From: Margaritifera margaritifera
Lineage: Eukaryota > Mollusca > Bivalvia > Unionida > Margaritiferidae
Direction: 5' to 3'
NCBI GenBank assembly: GCA_029931535.1
Contig: JAQPZY010001621.1
Span: 2,208,001-2,272,000 of the forward strand
Length of the DNA stretch: 64,000 nucleotides
The notes under the pieces are model-generated. The model was given only the letters and a program-made list of their open reading frames with translations, searched no databases and was not told where the DNA came from. How positions within the stretch are numbered: the stretch's first letter is position 1; every line of letters begins with the position of its first letter. Positions 1 to 10,661 of the stretch are shown here, one piece after another. The position numbers and the translations under genes are program-made.

Positions 1-1020
1 GGACTGGCGCAGCAGCATATGTTAGTAGTAAACAGAATTGTAATTTTAGGTCAATTATGATAGTGATTTTGATCGGTTGATATCGATCTATCGAGCAGGG
101 GATGATCAAGTCCACCGCTTGATTCAGACGACAATAGTTAATCAGGGGATGAGTTATTTATATTTATCGTCAAATATACTCAATTAACAATGGTTTTGTA
201 GAGCAGAGAAGATGGGATGATGTTAAAGCAAATCAATAATGCTGTACAAAGAGAAAATTAATTCATCTCTCGATAAGGAAACGTGTGAACCAAGAAAAGA
301 AAGCGCACGCGCGAGCAGTCAATTGTTGTCCATCTATTTAAGGGTACCGAATAAACCCCGAGCGACCTCCGTGAGAAGACTACTTCGTTCGCAGACCATT
401 TTGAATAGAAATGCATTAGGTCTTTATTATATCGTTTTATATTCAGTCTTTCACTTCCTGGACCATGAACATCCTTCGACTTGTGAAAACCTATGAAAGA
501 TCGCAAGCGCAGGAGCAGACTGTCGTTAAGGGCTTATATTTATATGACAAAAACAGAGACAACAAGGACACATATTATAGTTCAAGAATTGCATTTAAGG
601 CAAGAGTTGAGGCTAAAAATATGATGTCAGTGATGTAATGACATACTAAGTAGTGAAAAAGCATCCATGTGACCATCTTAGGAACTGATCATTTAATTAT
701 TTATTTATTTTTTGGGGGGGGGGTGCTTAGATTTTTTTGAAAAAAAGAAAACTCAGGCTCTCAAGTAGCATGAAAAAAAATATCCTTCCGCTGATTTATA
801 GGGGGGAAAATGTTATATCTATTATATTAGCTGACAAAATATATTGTCTTGAAGTAAAAGAAATAAAAATATTCCGGCTCTAAAGAATATCACAGCCCCC
901 CTACCCCAAAAAAATTAAATAGACGGTCTCTTAGAAACCATGAACGTAATAAGTCCATATTTGGCTAACATAAAGTTCACCGCATAAGTATCGTCCCTTA
1001 TTTCAGTGCACTTTAAATAA
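1..1020. other. No gene recognised; AT-rich flank
   Basis: I see no protein family, RNA gene or clear splice-bounded exon here. The two overlapping opposite-strand open frames at 239-506 match nothing I recognise and look like chance openings. Short homopolymers are present, including a G run at about 714-723. Confidence 0.5.
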
Positions 1021-1025
1021 ATGCG

Positions 1026-1026
<1 letters not shown>

Positions 1027-1060
<34 letters not shown>
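1027..1060. repeat. Poly-A tract
   Basis: An uninterrupted A run of roughly 33 bases, followed near 1100-1118 by a poly-T run. It could be the tail of an old retrocopy, but no body is recognisable upstream. Confidence 0.9.
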
Positions 1061-1061
<1 letters not shown>

Positions 1062-1157
1062 ATTGAAATCATGCATGAAATTAGAAAGACTGTTTTTGGG
1101 GTTTTTTTTTTTTTTTTTAGTTTCGATTAAAATCGTTGACGATCATCAACGTTTATG

Positions 1158-1275
1158 CACAGGGGCTCGTATTGTTGCTTACAACTTATCTATCAGTCAT
1201 ACATGTACTATATAATACTATAGTACATGTATATGACTGATAGATAAGTTGTAAGCAACAATACGAGCCCCTGTG
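1158..1275. mobile_element. 118-bp foldback MITE with 8-bp target duplication
   Basis: The element reads CACAGGGGCTCG... to ...CGAGCCCCTGTG and is almost entirely one inverted repeat. The arms are about 55-57 bp, differ by one 2-nt bulge and leave only a few bases of loop. CGTTTATG is directly repeated on both sides (1150-1157 and 1276-1283), a plausible 8-bp target-site duplication. Eight-base duplications are typical of the hAT and P superfamilies, and CAGGGG ends fit hAT; the exact superfamily is inference. The arms are nearly identical, so insertion looks recent. It codes for nothing. Confidence 0.85.
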
Positions 1276-1283
1276 CGTTTATG

Positions 1284-1980
1284 CATCTGACGGTTCGTCA
1301 CTGCTAAAAAGTCATTATGACGTTGAGATGAAATGCGAGTCGAATGTAAGTGTAAACATTAGCATGTGTTCAGATTGCTGCATCTGCTTGCATGTAGCTC
1401 TCCTAACGCGAATAACTTAGACCTACCGTCGCATAATATGCTACTTTTTCAGCGTATGATTTCAAGAGAACAATATTCAAGACTGTCTTCTCTCAAAAAA
1501 GCCACCAACGTGGAACATGAGCATTACAGAAAATGGTTATGGGGATGGTAACATGTATGCATAAACTGAACCAAAGCAATGTGTATACTCTTACATTCAA
1601 TATAGCAAAATGTATTGTGTCGAATTTAAGATGAAGATAATAAACATGAAAACAGTTCACTGAAAGCAGAAATAATCCATTATGTATACAATGAAGAAGT
1701 AAGTCTGTATTTTAAACTATTACACGAATTTGTCGAATTTCTGATGAGGCTTGTACATAGAAAGACAAATTTTAATATAGATAAAAATGTTATCAGTTAT
1801 TTATGAATTTTGTACTGCAGAAGTTATCTATATTTGTAAACATTTGGTCTATTAATACATATTCTTTTTATATATATGTTTATATAGATAGATAATGATT
1901 GCGTGTAGTAAATTTTATCTAAACTTTTCTATATTTGTCTGGAAGGCAGATGATGTATTGTTCTAATGACAATTCAGTCT
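1284..1980. other. No gene recognised
   Basis: AT-rich sequence with short open frames only. Nothing here resembles a known family. Confidence 0.5.
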
Positions 1981-1984
1981 TGAA

Positions 1985-1985
1985 C

Positions 1986-2024
<39 letters not shown>

Positions 2025-2122
2025 TTATAAAATGTGTATATGTCTGTCATTGTGTGTGTGATTTTAAGACTGAGAAAGAGAGAAATTATAAAATGTGTGT
2101 GAGTGGTCAGTCGGACTCCTGA

Positions 2123-2185
<63 letters not shown>

Positions 2186-2310
2186 TAGACAGAGAGAGAG
2201 ATTATAAAATGTGAGTTTGCGTGACACAGGTGGATGGTGTGTGTTTGCGAGTGTGAAACACCGAGAGAAAGAGTGTTTTTCATAAAATGTGTGTGTGTGT
2301 GAATATCTTA
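1985..2310. repeat. Compound microsatellite (GA)n/(GT)n/(CAGA)n
   Basis: Tracts of GA, GT and CAGA alternate with the short module ATTATAAAATGTG, or its close variant CATAAAATGTG, which recurs four times (about 2023, 2086, 2201, 2281). A minus-strand open frame here is low-complexity and not a gene. Confidence 0.9.
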
Positions 2311-3112
2311 TTCATACTTTTCTAAAAAATTAAATCAAGAGACACAGACTTAGGTTTTTTTTTTTGGGGGGGGGGGGGTATATTCTCCAGAATAACAACG
2401 AAATTTCATATACACATCACAAAAAATTACATCCATAGAAAATCCGAGATTTTTGGTAAAATCTCACAGGACGGAATTCAGTGGTTACTAAAATTATTTT
2501 CTTTGCTAAGCGTACCAGTACATTTTTCTTACTAAAATCCGATACTTTATTGTCATTCCGTTGTGTGTTTTGCATAAGGCTGGCACATTTTTCATTCACC
2601 CAGTTCTTTAGACATGCCAGTAGCTAGTTTTATGTAAACTGACTCCAGCTTATTGAAAGCGCAGAGCGAATATTAATCAGGTCCCTCTCTGTCGATAGCT
2701 GAAAATCATCTGTGGTAGATTCACGTGGGAAGGTGTTTTAAAAAAATAATTAAAATGGGGTGGCATATAATGATCAACTTTTTCCTAATATCGTGCTTTT
2801 TGGCTTAGTGGTAAATATTACTACCAATACCTAAGTTAAGATTTCTTGTACTGAAACGTATTTCCCTGTGCTAGTTTTTGAAAACGGCAGATCTAATGTT
2901 AGAATTTTTCTCGTGACACATCAGATAGAATATTTAGGCAAGCTAAAGGCGGGTTGTAACATTTATCCGTTCGAGTTTTGAAAATGGCAAATTATGAGCA
3001 GAGCAGGCCATTATGACATACACAAACATAAATCATATTTGAATCAACAATCATCATGAAAAGATCACCTCATTTTAACAAGAATCCAGCAACTGAGCGA
3101 CAGTGACGTTCT
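2311..3112. other. No gene recognised
   Basis: Contains a T run and a G run at 2355-2378 and otherwise AT-rich unique sequence. It may include the decayed left part of the Polinton-like element that starts near 3113, but I could not find terminal inverted repeats. Confidence 0.45.
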
Positions 3113-5822
3113 GTGTCGCCGCATACGGTGAGAGAAGTGTTAGCACAAGTTCACGCTAACGATTTTGAAGAAGATAATGATCGATTCCTATCCAACACTA
3201 TCTACCTCCACTGGACCCAGAGCGTCAAGATTCCCGAAGAAAGAAAATCGTTCGGTAGTCCCTGCAGATTGTTTTCACCTTCAAGAGGCAGTGGACGACG
3301 CAAACTTTTATTGGTGGACGAACTTCGCAGTACCAAAACAAGCATCGCCCTGATTAACAACCGTGAAGACCAGATGTGTTTAGCTTGTGCCATCGTGGTG
3401 GCTCGAACTTATGTCGAGAAGAACGATACAGCAGAATGGAAACGATTGTGGAAGAGCATTAGTCAATTGGACAGAGCGAAACGTCGATGAAATTCTTTTG
3501 CAGTAAAAGGGAAAGTGTGTTTAATTGATGAAATACAGAAACTTCAAGACGTGTTGGTACCTCGTTCTACTTCGAAAGTGTACCCTCAAGTCGTTCATGG
3601 AGCTCTCCTTTTTCGAGGACCGGATTTCCCAGACGGAAAATACATTCACGTCTATCATCACCAAAATCATTTCGATGACATTACTACCATCATAGGATTT
3701 CTCGGATGTGGATACTATTGTGAGAAACGTGACCAAGGATTTAGCCATCTGGAGCACCATATTCATTGTGGAAAGAGATGTCGTGGCTTCTTTAGGATCC
3801 AGGCCATGCATTCCTGAAGGACAAAAAATAATTCGATGCTCTACTTGCAAACGAACATTGGTAAGTTCAAGGTGTTACGAGCTACATCGCACGAAACAAT
3901 AACAACAACAGAAAAGTGCTTGTGAAATGTTGACTGTGTTCTGCTTGTGGATAGCATTTTTGTATCCAAACCGAAAAGTTTCACGTTTGTGCATGAAAGA
4001 AAAAATGTCGTGTTTGTGACCAAGTCGTCAAGTTAGAGCATCAATGTTACATTCAAAAATATTACAACGAACTTGTGGAAGTATTAAACGATGACAATAA
4101 CAACAACGTAACAACAACAACAACAGCAAAACAGGATCGTTGTATGGATTTTATCGTTTTTTCCTTTGAATGTTTACAAGAGACTGGAATTCACATTCCT
4201 AAGTTGTATGTAGCTCATCGCGCTTGCGAAAAGTGCATTGAAGAACTTTAATTTTATCACCGTCCAAATTGTAGCGTGTTTCCAGGAGGACGAGTAAAGA
4301 TATTTCGGGTCTCTCGTACTCTTGCTGGTTTTGTTGAGTGGGTTTTAGACCCCACCGACAAGGCTTGGAGCAAAGAGGAAATCCATCATTATGGGAACTG
4401 TCATCAATATGCTACAGTTATGACTCAAAATTTCTCAGACTATGACGGGCAATTTCTTTTGAAACATTATTCAGAACAGGGTACCGAATTTCCATCAGTC
4501 GTCATAAACGGAGTCAACGTCATTTACATGAAAGTGTGATACGTACAATTTAAAGACTCCATGTACCGAAAGATGTTCATGCCCGAGAACTCCATGTACC
4601 GAAAGATGTTCATGCCCGAGAACACAGTTTTCATCATACCATCTCTCGATCCATTCAAGTGGTTAGTCGTTGATATTCAGCCAAAGTTTACACTTGATAA
4701 GACCTTCGTGCTAGCGAATGTGTTCGGTCAACATTTCAGGGTGAACTTGTACCATCCTGTTTTACCACATCATTGCCACGGAAAACTGATGTTTCCTTTA
4801 TGTTGCCACGAAAACCAAGAACGCGCGTTGCAGGAACGTGGGTGAGTCCCGAATTGTTTCACGCTCTCGATCGGGGATACCAACTGTTAAAATTGTACTA
4901 AATTTGGCACTTTCCTAGTAGATGACAACGACTCCAGTAAAGATATTTTATTTAGGCTACGTCAACGAATTTCTGAAATTGAAGCAAGAACCTAGCGACT
5001 ATCCTTGTTGATGTCGGACTCCAGAAGATAAAGACGATTTCAAAGAACAGAACCAATTCTTAGAAGACATCACTTTGGAAAACGTTGAAAACAACGAAGG
5101 AAGACGATTCGTTTGCAAAAGTCATGCTGAATTGTTTGTGCAGAGAACTAGCTAAATGTCCGATATTTTCAAAGACGGAATTCTTGGTATATCAAAGTCG
5201 ATACTTTCAATTCATCCATGATAAAGGAAAGCTCACTCAGCAGATGGAAATCATACGTGAAGATTTGAATTTGGTCCCTTATTTTCCACCACCCCACAGT
5301 TTGGCAATCAGGCGTACGTGACAGCCAACGCACGTTTAAAATTGTACTCCGTTTTAGAACCTTTAAGAGACAGAGTTCTTTACTTAGACACGGATAGTTG
5401 CATGTACATCGATCGACCTGGAGGCTATCACCCATGCATCGAAGACGACCGTTTAGAAGCATGGAAAGACGAACATCCGGAAGAGACTATTTTAAGTTTT
5501 GCCAGTCATGGACCTAATAATTACGGCTACCAGTACGGAGACCAACAAGGAGAACTTCATACTAAATGCAAAGTGAAAGAACTAACCCTCAACTATCGTT
5601 CCACTCAAGTGGTGAACTTTGACGTCTTATAAGAAGCTTTAAAGTCAGGTCAAGATCAAGACTTTCGTGTGAAAACGGTGGATCATCACAACGTTGTACG
5701 TTTGTCAGATCATCCAATTGTTAGTCGACCTTTGGAAGTGTATTGTATCATCTATAACAAACGAATGCGACTTAACAGATCACAACACGTTACTTTACGG
5801 GCACACCGATCTCCAATATAAA
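3113..5822 (+). pseudogene. polB: Protein-primed family B DNA polymerase (Polinton/Maverick or adintovirus type), decayed copy 1
   Basis: Successive open segments in changing frames match the order of a Polinton-type PolB. An N-terminal block comes first (3113-3490). A segment with a histidine-rich H-H-x-N-H-F-D stretch and paired cysteines follows (3515-3900). The Exo I region at 4144-4250 reads I-V-F-S-F-E, so the first Asp of the usual D-F-E is replaced by Ser. Exo II (N-F-S-D-Y-D-G) lies at 4426-4449. Next come the L-M-F-P-L-C block (about 4790) and a Y-V-N-x-F-L-K-L-K-Q-E block (about 4957). The K-V-M-L-N palm motif is at about 5112-5132, with the following S-x-x-G changed. The catalytic Y-L-D-T-D-S motif is intact at 5381-5398. 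Exo III and the start of the palm seem missing between 4540 and 4660. At least six frame changes or stops break the gene. The family would replicate the element from a terminal protein; this copy cannot. The family call is strong; Polinton versus adintovirus is not resolved. Confidence 0.88.
4558..4623 (+). repeat. 33-bp in-frame tandem duplication inside PolB copy 1
   Basis: A 33-bp unit beginning CTCCATGTACCG is present twice head to tail, adding 11 codons without changing frame. The copies appear identical, so the duplication is younger than most of the gene's decay. Confidence 0.9.
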
Positions 5823-5835
5823 TAAAGTTCCAAGA

Positions 5836-5887
5836 CAGAAAGATCATTGTCAGTATAGACACAGAAAGATCATTGTCAGTAGAGACT
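5836..5887 (+). repeat. 26-bp direct duplication between PolB and BIR remnants
   Basis: CAGAAAGATCATTGTCAGTA recurs at 5836 and 5862 in the short spacer after the PolB remnant. It is a two-copy tandem repeat with no coding role that I can see. Confidence 0.85.
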
Positions 5888-5912
5888 CTGACATACAAAG
5901 ATGAATTCATAA

Positions 5913-6189
5913 CAGAAGAAATATGATGGATACTACCAAGAGTTAAAAAAGTCTAGATATATGGAAGGACCTAGTCCTAAATCTTTAGCTAGATCAGGAT
6001 TTGTTCACCTGGGAGAAGGATATAAAATACATTGTTTCCCTTGCGGTGTGAAACTTCACGAATGGGATGTATAAAGATACAGCTTACGTGGAACATTCCA
6101 GATGGTCTCCGTGCTGTTACTACCTTCCTTTGGTAGGTCCTAAACATAGTCTACGAGTGTTGAATTCGGCACTTGGCCACAAGTGGTGA
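5913..6189 (+). pseudogene. BIR-domain (IAP-like) gene, one frameshift
   Basis: The frame from 5913 contains L-A-R-S-G-F followed by C-F-P-C-G (Cys codons 6033-6035 and 6042-6044) and an E-W-D. After a one-base insertion near 6072 the next frame gives E-H-S-R-W-S-P-C-C-Y-Y-L and ends at a stop at 6187-6189. Allowing for that base, the spacing is C-x2-C-x16-H-x6-C, the zinc-binding pattern of the baculoviral IAP repeat. BIR proteins bind caspases or related partners and block cell death; this copy is too short and broken to act. It lies just after PolB on the same strand, so it was probably cargo of that element, though separate capture of a host IAP exon is possible. No RING finger is visible downstream. 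Confidence 0.82.
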
Positions 6190-6231
6190 CTGATTATTAC
6201 AAAGACATTGTGTGTGACAGAAGAAAGAAAG

Positions 6232-6535
6232 AAAACATGAACTGTGTCTTTTCAAATGTACGTTGGTTAAACCATGAAGTGTTTTTTATTCTTCTTCTCA
6301 ATGTGAATTGGTTACACAGTGAAAGAAAAAACATGAACTGTATTTTTTAAAATGTCTATTGGATGTACCATGAACTGTATTTATGAAAAGTCAATATGTT
6401 GTATATGAATTGTGTTTTATGACATGTGAATAGGCTGTAACATGAAGTGTTTTAAGTTTTAAATGTACACTGATTACAAAATGAACTCGTTTTTTTTTAA
6501 ATGTACATTGGTTATACCATAAACTGATTTTTTGA
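6232..6535 (+). repeat. Degenerate ~37-bp tandem repeat
   Basis: A module of the form CATGAACTGT...AAATGTACATTGGTTA recurs at roughly 37-40 bp spacing (for example near 6331, 6368, 6402, 6440, 6480, 6518), strongly diverged between units. It starts immediately after the BIR remnant. Confidence 0.65.
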
Positions 6536-6559
6536 ACAAAAATTACAGTAAATAAAAAA

Positions 6560-7799
6560 AAAATGTAAAAGATGATAAAGCTACTACAATATACGCAATG
6601 TCCCAGCAGGGTAATGCATGTCATTACGGAAGAAATTAAAGGGGAATTACAATAAAAAATATGAAGCTTATTCTCGCTACATCTTAATAAATATGAAAAA
6701 CAATTATAATGTAAACGACTACAAACATTTCCTTGAGATTTTGAACAAAATAAAATGTAATGAAAATAACACAAATCTGATACAATCATGAAGAAATTCA
6801 GACATCTTTTAAATTTCAAATAGAGAATCATTCCAACCGTGACACAACCAACGATGCATTTTTTCATGCACAAAACTGTCTACCATGTATACTTTCATCA
6901 AAACTTCCATTTGACGTATTGTTTTGTAATTGAAATTAAACTATACAAATAAGTGGTACGATCAATATAAAACTGTGCTAGCACACATGCAAAACGTGAT
7001 GCTATGGACGAAGTCCACTTGTGGCAGAGACAACCTGTACCAGAGATGCAAAGCATGGACACTCTGTGTACGGTACAATCAGTTATAAAATATACAAATG
7101 CAACTGAGAAAAACTGATAACGGAAATGGAAAAAACGAAATGCAAAACACCAGCGATATAGAGAGTATATAAACGAAAATACAATGGTATTACAATGGAG
7201 AAATGAAAATATTAAAGAGAGCCTCAATGTATTTGCACAAGAAGCCAATTTCACATAATTATTTTTTAAACAACACTTAGATAATGGTCTAAATTAGGTT
7301 TACTCATAGATGCAAACGGTATGCTGCTTTAGAAGACCCTAGGGAAACATTGGAGGGCTCTAGTCTATGGATAAAAGACTAGTTCTAATGTGATAGCGCC
7401 TCGGGCATGCATTGTCTCTGACACAATTTTAGATTTAAAAACAAACAAAACTCACCTCAAACAATTAAACATAGCAAATGCATTTAGCAAGATTAAAACG
7501 TACTATACCTAACCTCTTTTTCACATACATAGCACAAAGCATTTTCGAAAATTGCATTTCATTATTTGACAGTGATGACTCTGTTAACATAAAGAGAGCA
7601 CGGTGCAATATGAGATTCTGGCATAACCAGCTTAACTAGGCAGTATGGGTGGCAACAGCTGTTTGTGGTAATTCCTACTGCCATTTAAGTATTCCTGTGA
7701 TGGTCAAATCTATTTAATGCTTTCACGTTCATTTCAAGCTATCTGAATGTGCAATAACTTTAATTTATTATAAAGCTGTTAATGTAAAGAACAATAACA
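6560..7799. other. No gene recognised
   Basis: Long minus-strand open frames at 6391-6873 and 6898-7254 are rich in Phe, Ile, Tyr and Cys, as expected from AT-rich chance frames, and match no family I know. A small region near 7024-7075 has short inverted repeats (for example ATGC-AAA-GCAT) like those near the second PolB. Confidence 0.45.
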
Positions 7800-8111
7800 G
7801 TGACACAACTCAATTTAATAGAGCATGTAACCGTATTAAAATTTCACCACAAGATCATGACTGCAAACACCTCAAGGGAAATACACAAATTATTTAGCAA
7901 GATTGGGTTAGAAGAAAATAAAATTGTACACCAAGACATTCGTGAGCCTATACCTGCTGCTGAGTTAGCTGTTTACAAACGCCACTACAACTATGAATCT
8001 GGTAGTGTTGACCACTACAACTATAAATCTGTTAGTGTTGACCACTACAACTATGAATCTGATAGTTTTGACCACTACAACTATGAATCTGGTAGTGTTG
8101 AATACTGCTGA
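7800..8111 (+). CDS. Unrecognised open frame running into a 30-bp coding repeat
   Basis: The first ~55 residues are non-repetitive (I-H-K-L-F-S-K-I-G-L-E-E-N-K). The frame then enters a decapeptide repeat of H-Y-N-Y-E-S-G-S-V-D type made by a 30-bp unit, and stops when the 58-bp unit shifts the frame. The start is a GTG-type codon at 7800; an ATG at 7857 is equally possible. It may be the tail of a lost gene whose 3' end expanded into the satellite, or pure chance. Confidence 0.2.
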   Translation: MTQLNLIEHVTVLKFHHKIMTANTSREIHKLFSKIGLEENKIVHQDIREPIPAAELAVYKRHYNYESGSVDHYNYKSVSVDHYNYESDSFDHYNYESGSVEYC

Positions 8112-9043
8112 GTTAGCTGTTTACAAACGCCACTACAACTATGAATCTGGTAGTGTTGAATACTACTGAGTTAGCTGTTTGCAAACGCCACTACAACTAT
8201 GAATCTGGCAGTGTTGAATACTGCCGAGTTAGCTGTTTACAAACGCCACTACAACTATGAATCTGGTAGTGTTGACCACTACAACTATAAATCTGTTAGT
8301 GTTGACCACTACAACTATGAATCTGATAGTTTTGACCACTACAACTATGAATCTGGTAGTGTTGAATACTGCTGAGTTAGCTGTTTACAAACGCCACTAC
8401 AACTATGAATCTGGTAGTGTTGACCACTACAACTATGAATCTGATAGTTTTGACCACTACAACTATGAATCTGGTAGTGTTGAATACTACTGAGTTAGCT
8501 GTTTGCAAACGCCACTACAACTATGAATCTGGCAGTGTTGAATACTGCCGAGTTAGCTGTTTACAAACGCCACTACAACTATGAATCTGGTAGTGTTGAC
8601 CACTACAACTATGAATCTGGTAGTGTTGACCACTACAACTATGAATCTGATAGTTTTGACCACTACAACTATGAATCTGGTAGTGTTGAATACTGCTAAG
8701 TTAGCTGTTTACAAACGCCACTACAACTATGAATCTGGTAGTGTTGAATACTGCCGAGTGAGCTGTTTGCAAACGCCACTACAACTATGAATCTGGCAGT
8801 GTTGAATACTGCTGAGTTAGCTGTTTGCAAACGCCACTACAACTATGAATCTGGCAGTGTTGAATACTGCCGAGTTAGCTGTTTACAAACGCCACTACAA
8901 CTATGAATCTGGCAGTGTTGAATACTGCCGAGTTAGCTGTTTACAAACGCCACTACAACTATGAATCTGGTAGTGTTGAATACTGCCGAGTTAGCTGTTT
9001 ACAAACGCCACTACAACTATGAATCTGGCAGTGTTGAATACTG
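7966..9043 (+). repeat. Hierarchical satellite, 58-bp and 30-bp units
   Basis: The core CACTACAACTATGAATCTGG occurs in every unit. A 58-bp unit (GAGTTAGCTGTTTACAAACG... start) alternates with blocks of a 30-bp unit starting GACCACTAC. The same 30-bp block order recurs near 8011, 8275, 8425 and 8600, so whole groups of units were duplicated. The 58-bp unit is not a multiple of three and carries stops; it is not coding as an array. Confidence 0.95.
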
Positions 9044-9049
9044 AATAAA

Positions 9050-9880
9050 ATTGATGACAACGGGTGAAATTATTCCTATTGTAGACAAAGATGAGCTAAC
9101 AAGTTGGATTGACTTTTTTTGCAAGATAGCAACGGGTTAACAAATGAGGAAATACCAAGATTGAATCATTGGATCAGAGTATATGTAATCTGTTAATTAT
9201 GTACACAAATCGAAAATCTTTGACATATGTATATGTATTGAGTGATATAATTATTATTCTATATTAGGTGCTTAATATCATGACTGTTTGTATGTTTTAT
9301 GTGTATCTGGTGCCAGTCGCTTTAATTACTAAGAAAGTATTTTAACTTAAAGTTTTCCATCGGTTTTGACAATATCAGACACTGTCACAAAGTTATTGGT
9401 GCTATTGATTCGAGGAGAAAACTGTTACGAAACAGATGTAAACATTATGACACTGTGCCAGAACTATATAACATATATACAAGTATTTTTAAAAAGACCA
9501 TGATGTTGTTGCTAACTGTGTATTTATGTAACCGACTTAAATGGTTTCAAAAATGGGTATTTTCGTTGGATACAGCAACACTTTACAGAAATCACCCACT
9601 CTTTTAAACTTGGATTAAACCTTACCATTAATGCCGCTGTAGAAAAGAACAGTATTTCAAAGGCTGATAACAGTCTGTGACATCACGACAAGAAATTTTA
9701 GATGAAAGAAATGACAAAGTGAGTAAACTTTGTTCCGATAACGAAGGGTAATTCCGAAACAACAAAAGAAAGCAACACTATTAACCATGAAATAAACAAA
9801 CACTCATTTATATTGATACTAATATAATTATTGCAGTGGCTATAACATCTATTCTAACAATGTTTACTTGAAACTATTCA
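9050..9880. other. No gene recognised
   Basis: AT-rich sequence after the satellite. I see only short, unassigned open frames. Confidence 0.45.
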
Positions 9881-9881
9881 C

Positions 9882-10460
9882 CTAATAGTAGTTTTTCTTT
9901 AACTTTTTAACTTTTGATCTGATGTTTTCAATATTTCTCTGAAAATTGTCTCCAACTTTGTCACGTGTCCTACTAATCGCCCATTTTTTTTTTTTACTTT
10001 CAACACTTTCCAACTGTTCTTTCAATACAGCTTCTTTTTTATGGTATGTATTTTTTTTTTCTTCTGGAGTCTTTGTTTTGAAAATCTTCAACCTGTTTTT
10101 CATAAATTTCAGCATCAGATTTCATAGATTTTAATTTCGATTTGACAACTTCTACAGCATTTATATAACAACTTAATTCAATTTCCTCTTTTTCAGTGAA
10201 TATTTTTTTTCTCGCTTGCTTGAGTAAAGTTGGTCTCGGCTTCTCGTAGATGTTGATCAAACTGCTCATTCGTGTCTATTCCTAGCGTACTTGTATTACT
10301 TGCCTTCCTACAACAGTGGATTTCAGAGAATATTTAGGTTGTGTCTCTGCCGTTGGACTTTCTCCGTCACCGTAGGTGAGGTGTTCTGAAGAAATAACAG
10401 ACTCTGCTATATCTTGAGTATCTCTACGTCTATTTAATCTATCATGACATTCTTCTGTTA
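9882..10460 (-). pseudogene. Lys/Glu-rich coiled-coil protein remnant, unrecognised family
   Basis: Three open segments in neighbouring frames read leftward from about 10460. The first is polar and rich in Ser, Thr and Glu. The middle one (10039-10269) contains E-K-E-E-I-E-L-S-C-Y-I-N-A. The last (9882-10115) is strongly charged with heptad-like spacing (K-K-E-A-V-L-K-E-Q-L-E-S-V-E) and ends in K-V-K-K-L-K-K-N-Y-Y. The segments overlap where T and A runs invite indels, so one original gene of roughly 170-190 residues is likely. Family unknown. Its closeness to the small-gene cluster suggests it belongs to the same decayed element, perhaps as a structural or scaffold protein; that is only inference. 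Confidence 0.45.
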
Positions 10461-10609
10461 AAAAACTATGAATAGTTTATTTATTTGCTAAATTCTCAGA
10501 ATTTATTTCTTTCAAATATTACATTCACCGGATTATCTCTATTGAACTAGGTGTTATATATTTGAATCACCATTTTGTATGATTTTCAAACAAACTACAT
10601 TACTGGATC

Positions 10610-10612
<3 letters not shown>

Positions 10613-10656
<44 letters not shown>
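10613..10656. repeat. (TG)n microsatellite
   Basis: An uninterrupted dinucleotide run of about 22 repeats. Confidence 0.97.

Positions 10657-10659
<3 letters not shown>

Positions 10660-10661
<2 letters not shown>

Noticed and set aside
1919..2227. Cys/Leu/Ser/Val-rich 102-codon minus frame
   Set aside because: It is made by (GA)n, (GT)n and (CAGA)n tracts.
1..6560. Terminal inverted repeats of the first Polinton-like element
   Set aside because: No matching long inverted sequence was found around 3113-6189; an alignment of multiple copies is needed to set the limits.
6391..7254. Two minus-strand frames of 160 and 118 codons with hydrophobic stretches
   Set aside because: Composition is that of AT-rich chance frames, no motif was recognised, and the first overlaps the degenerate 37-bp repeat.
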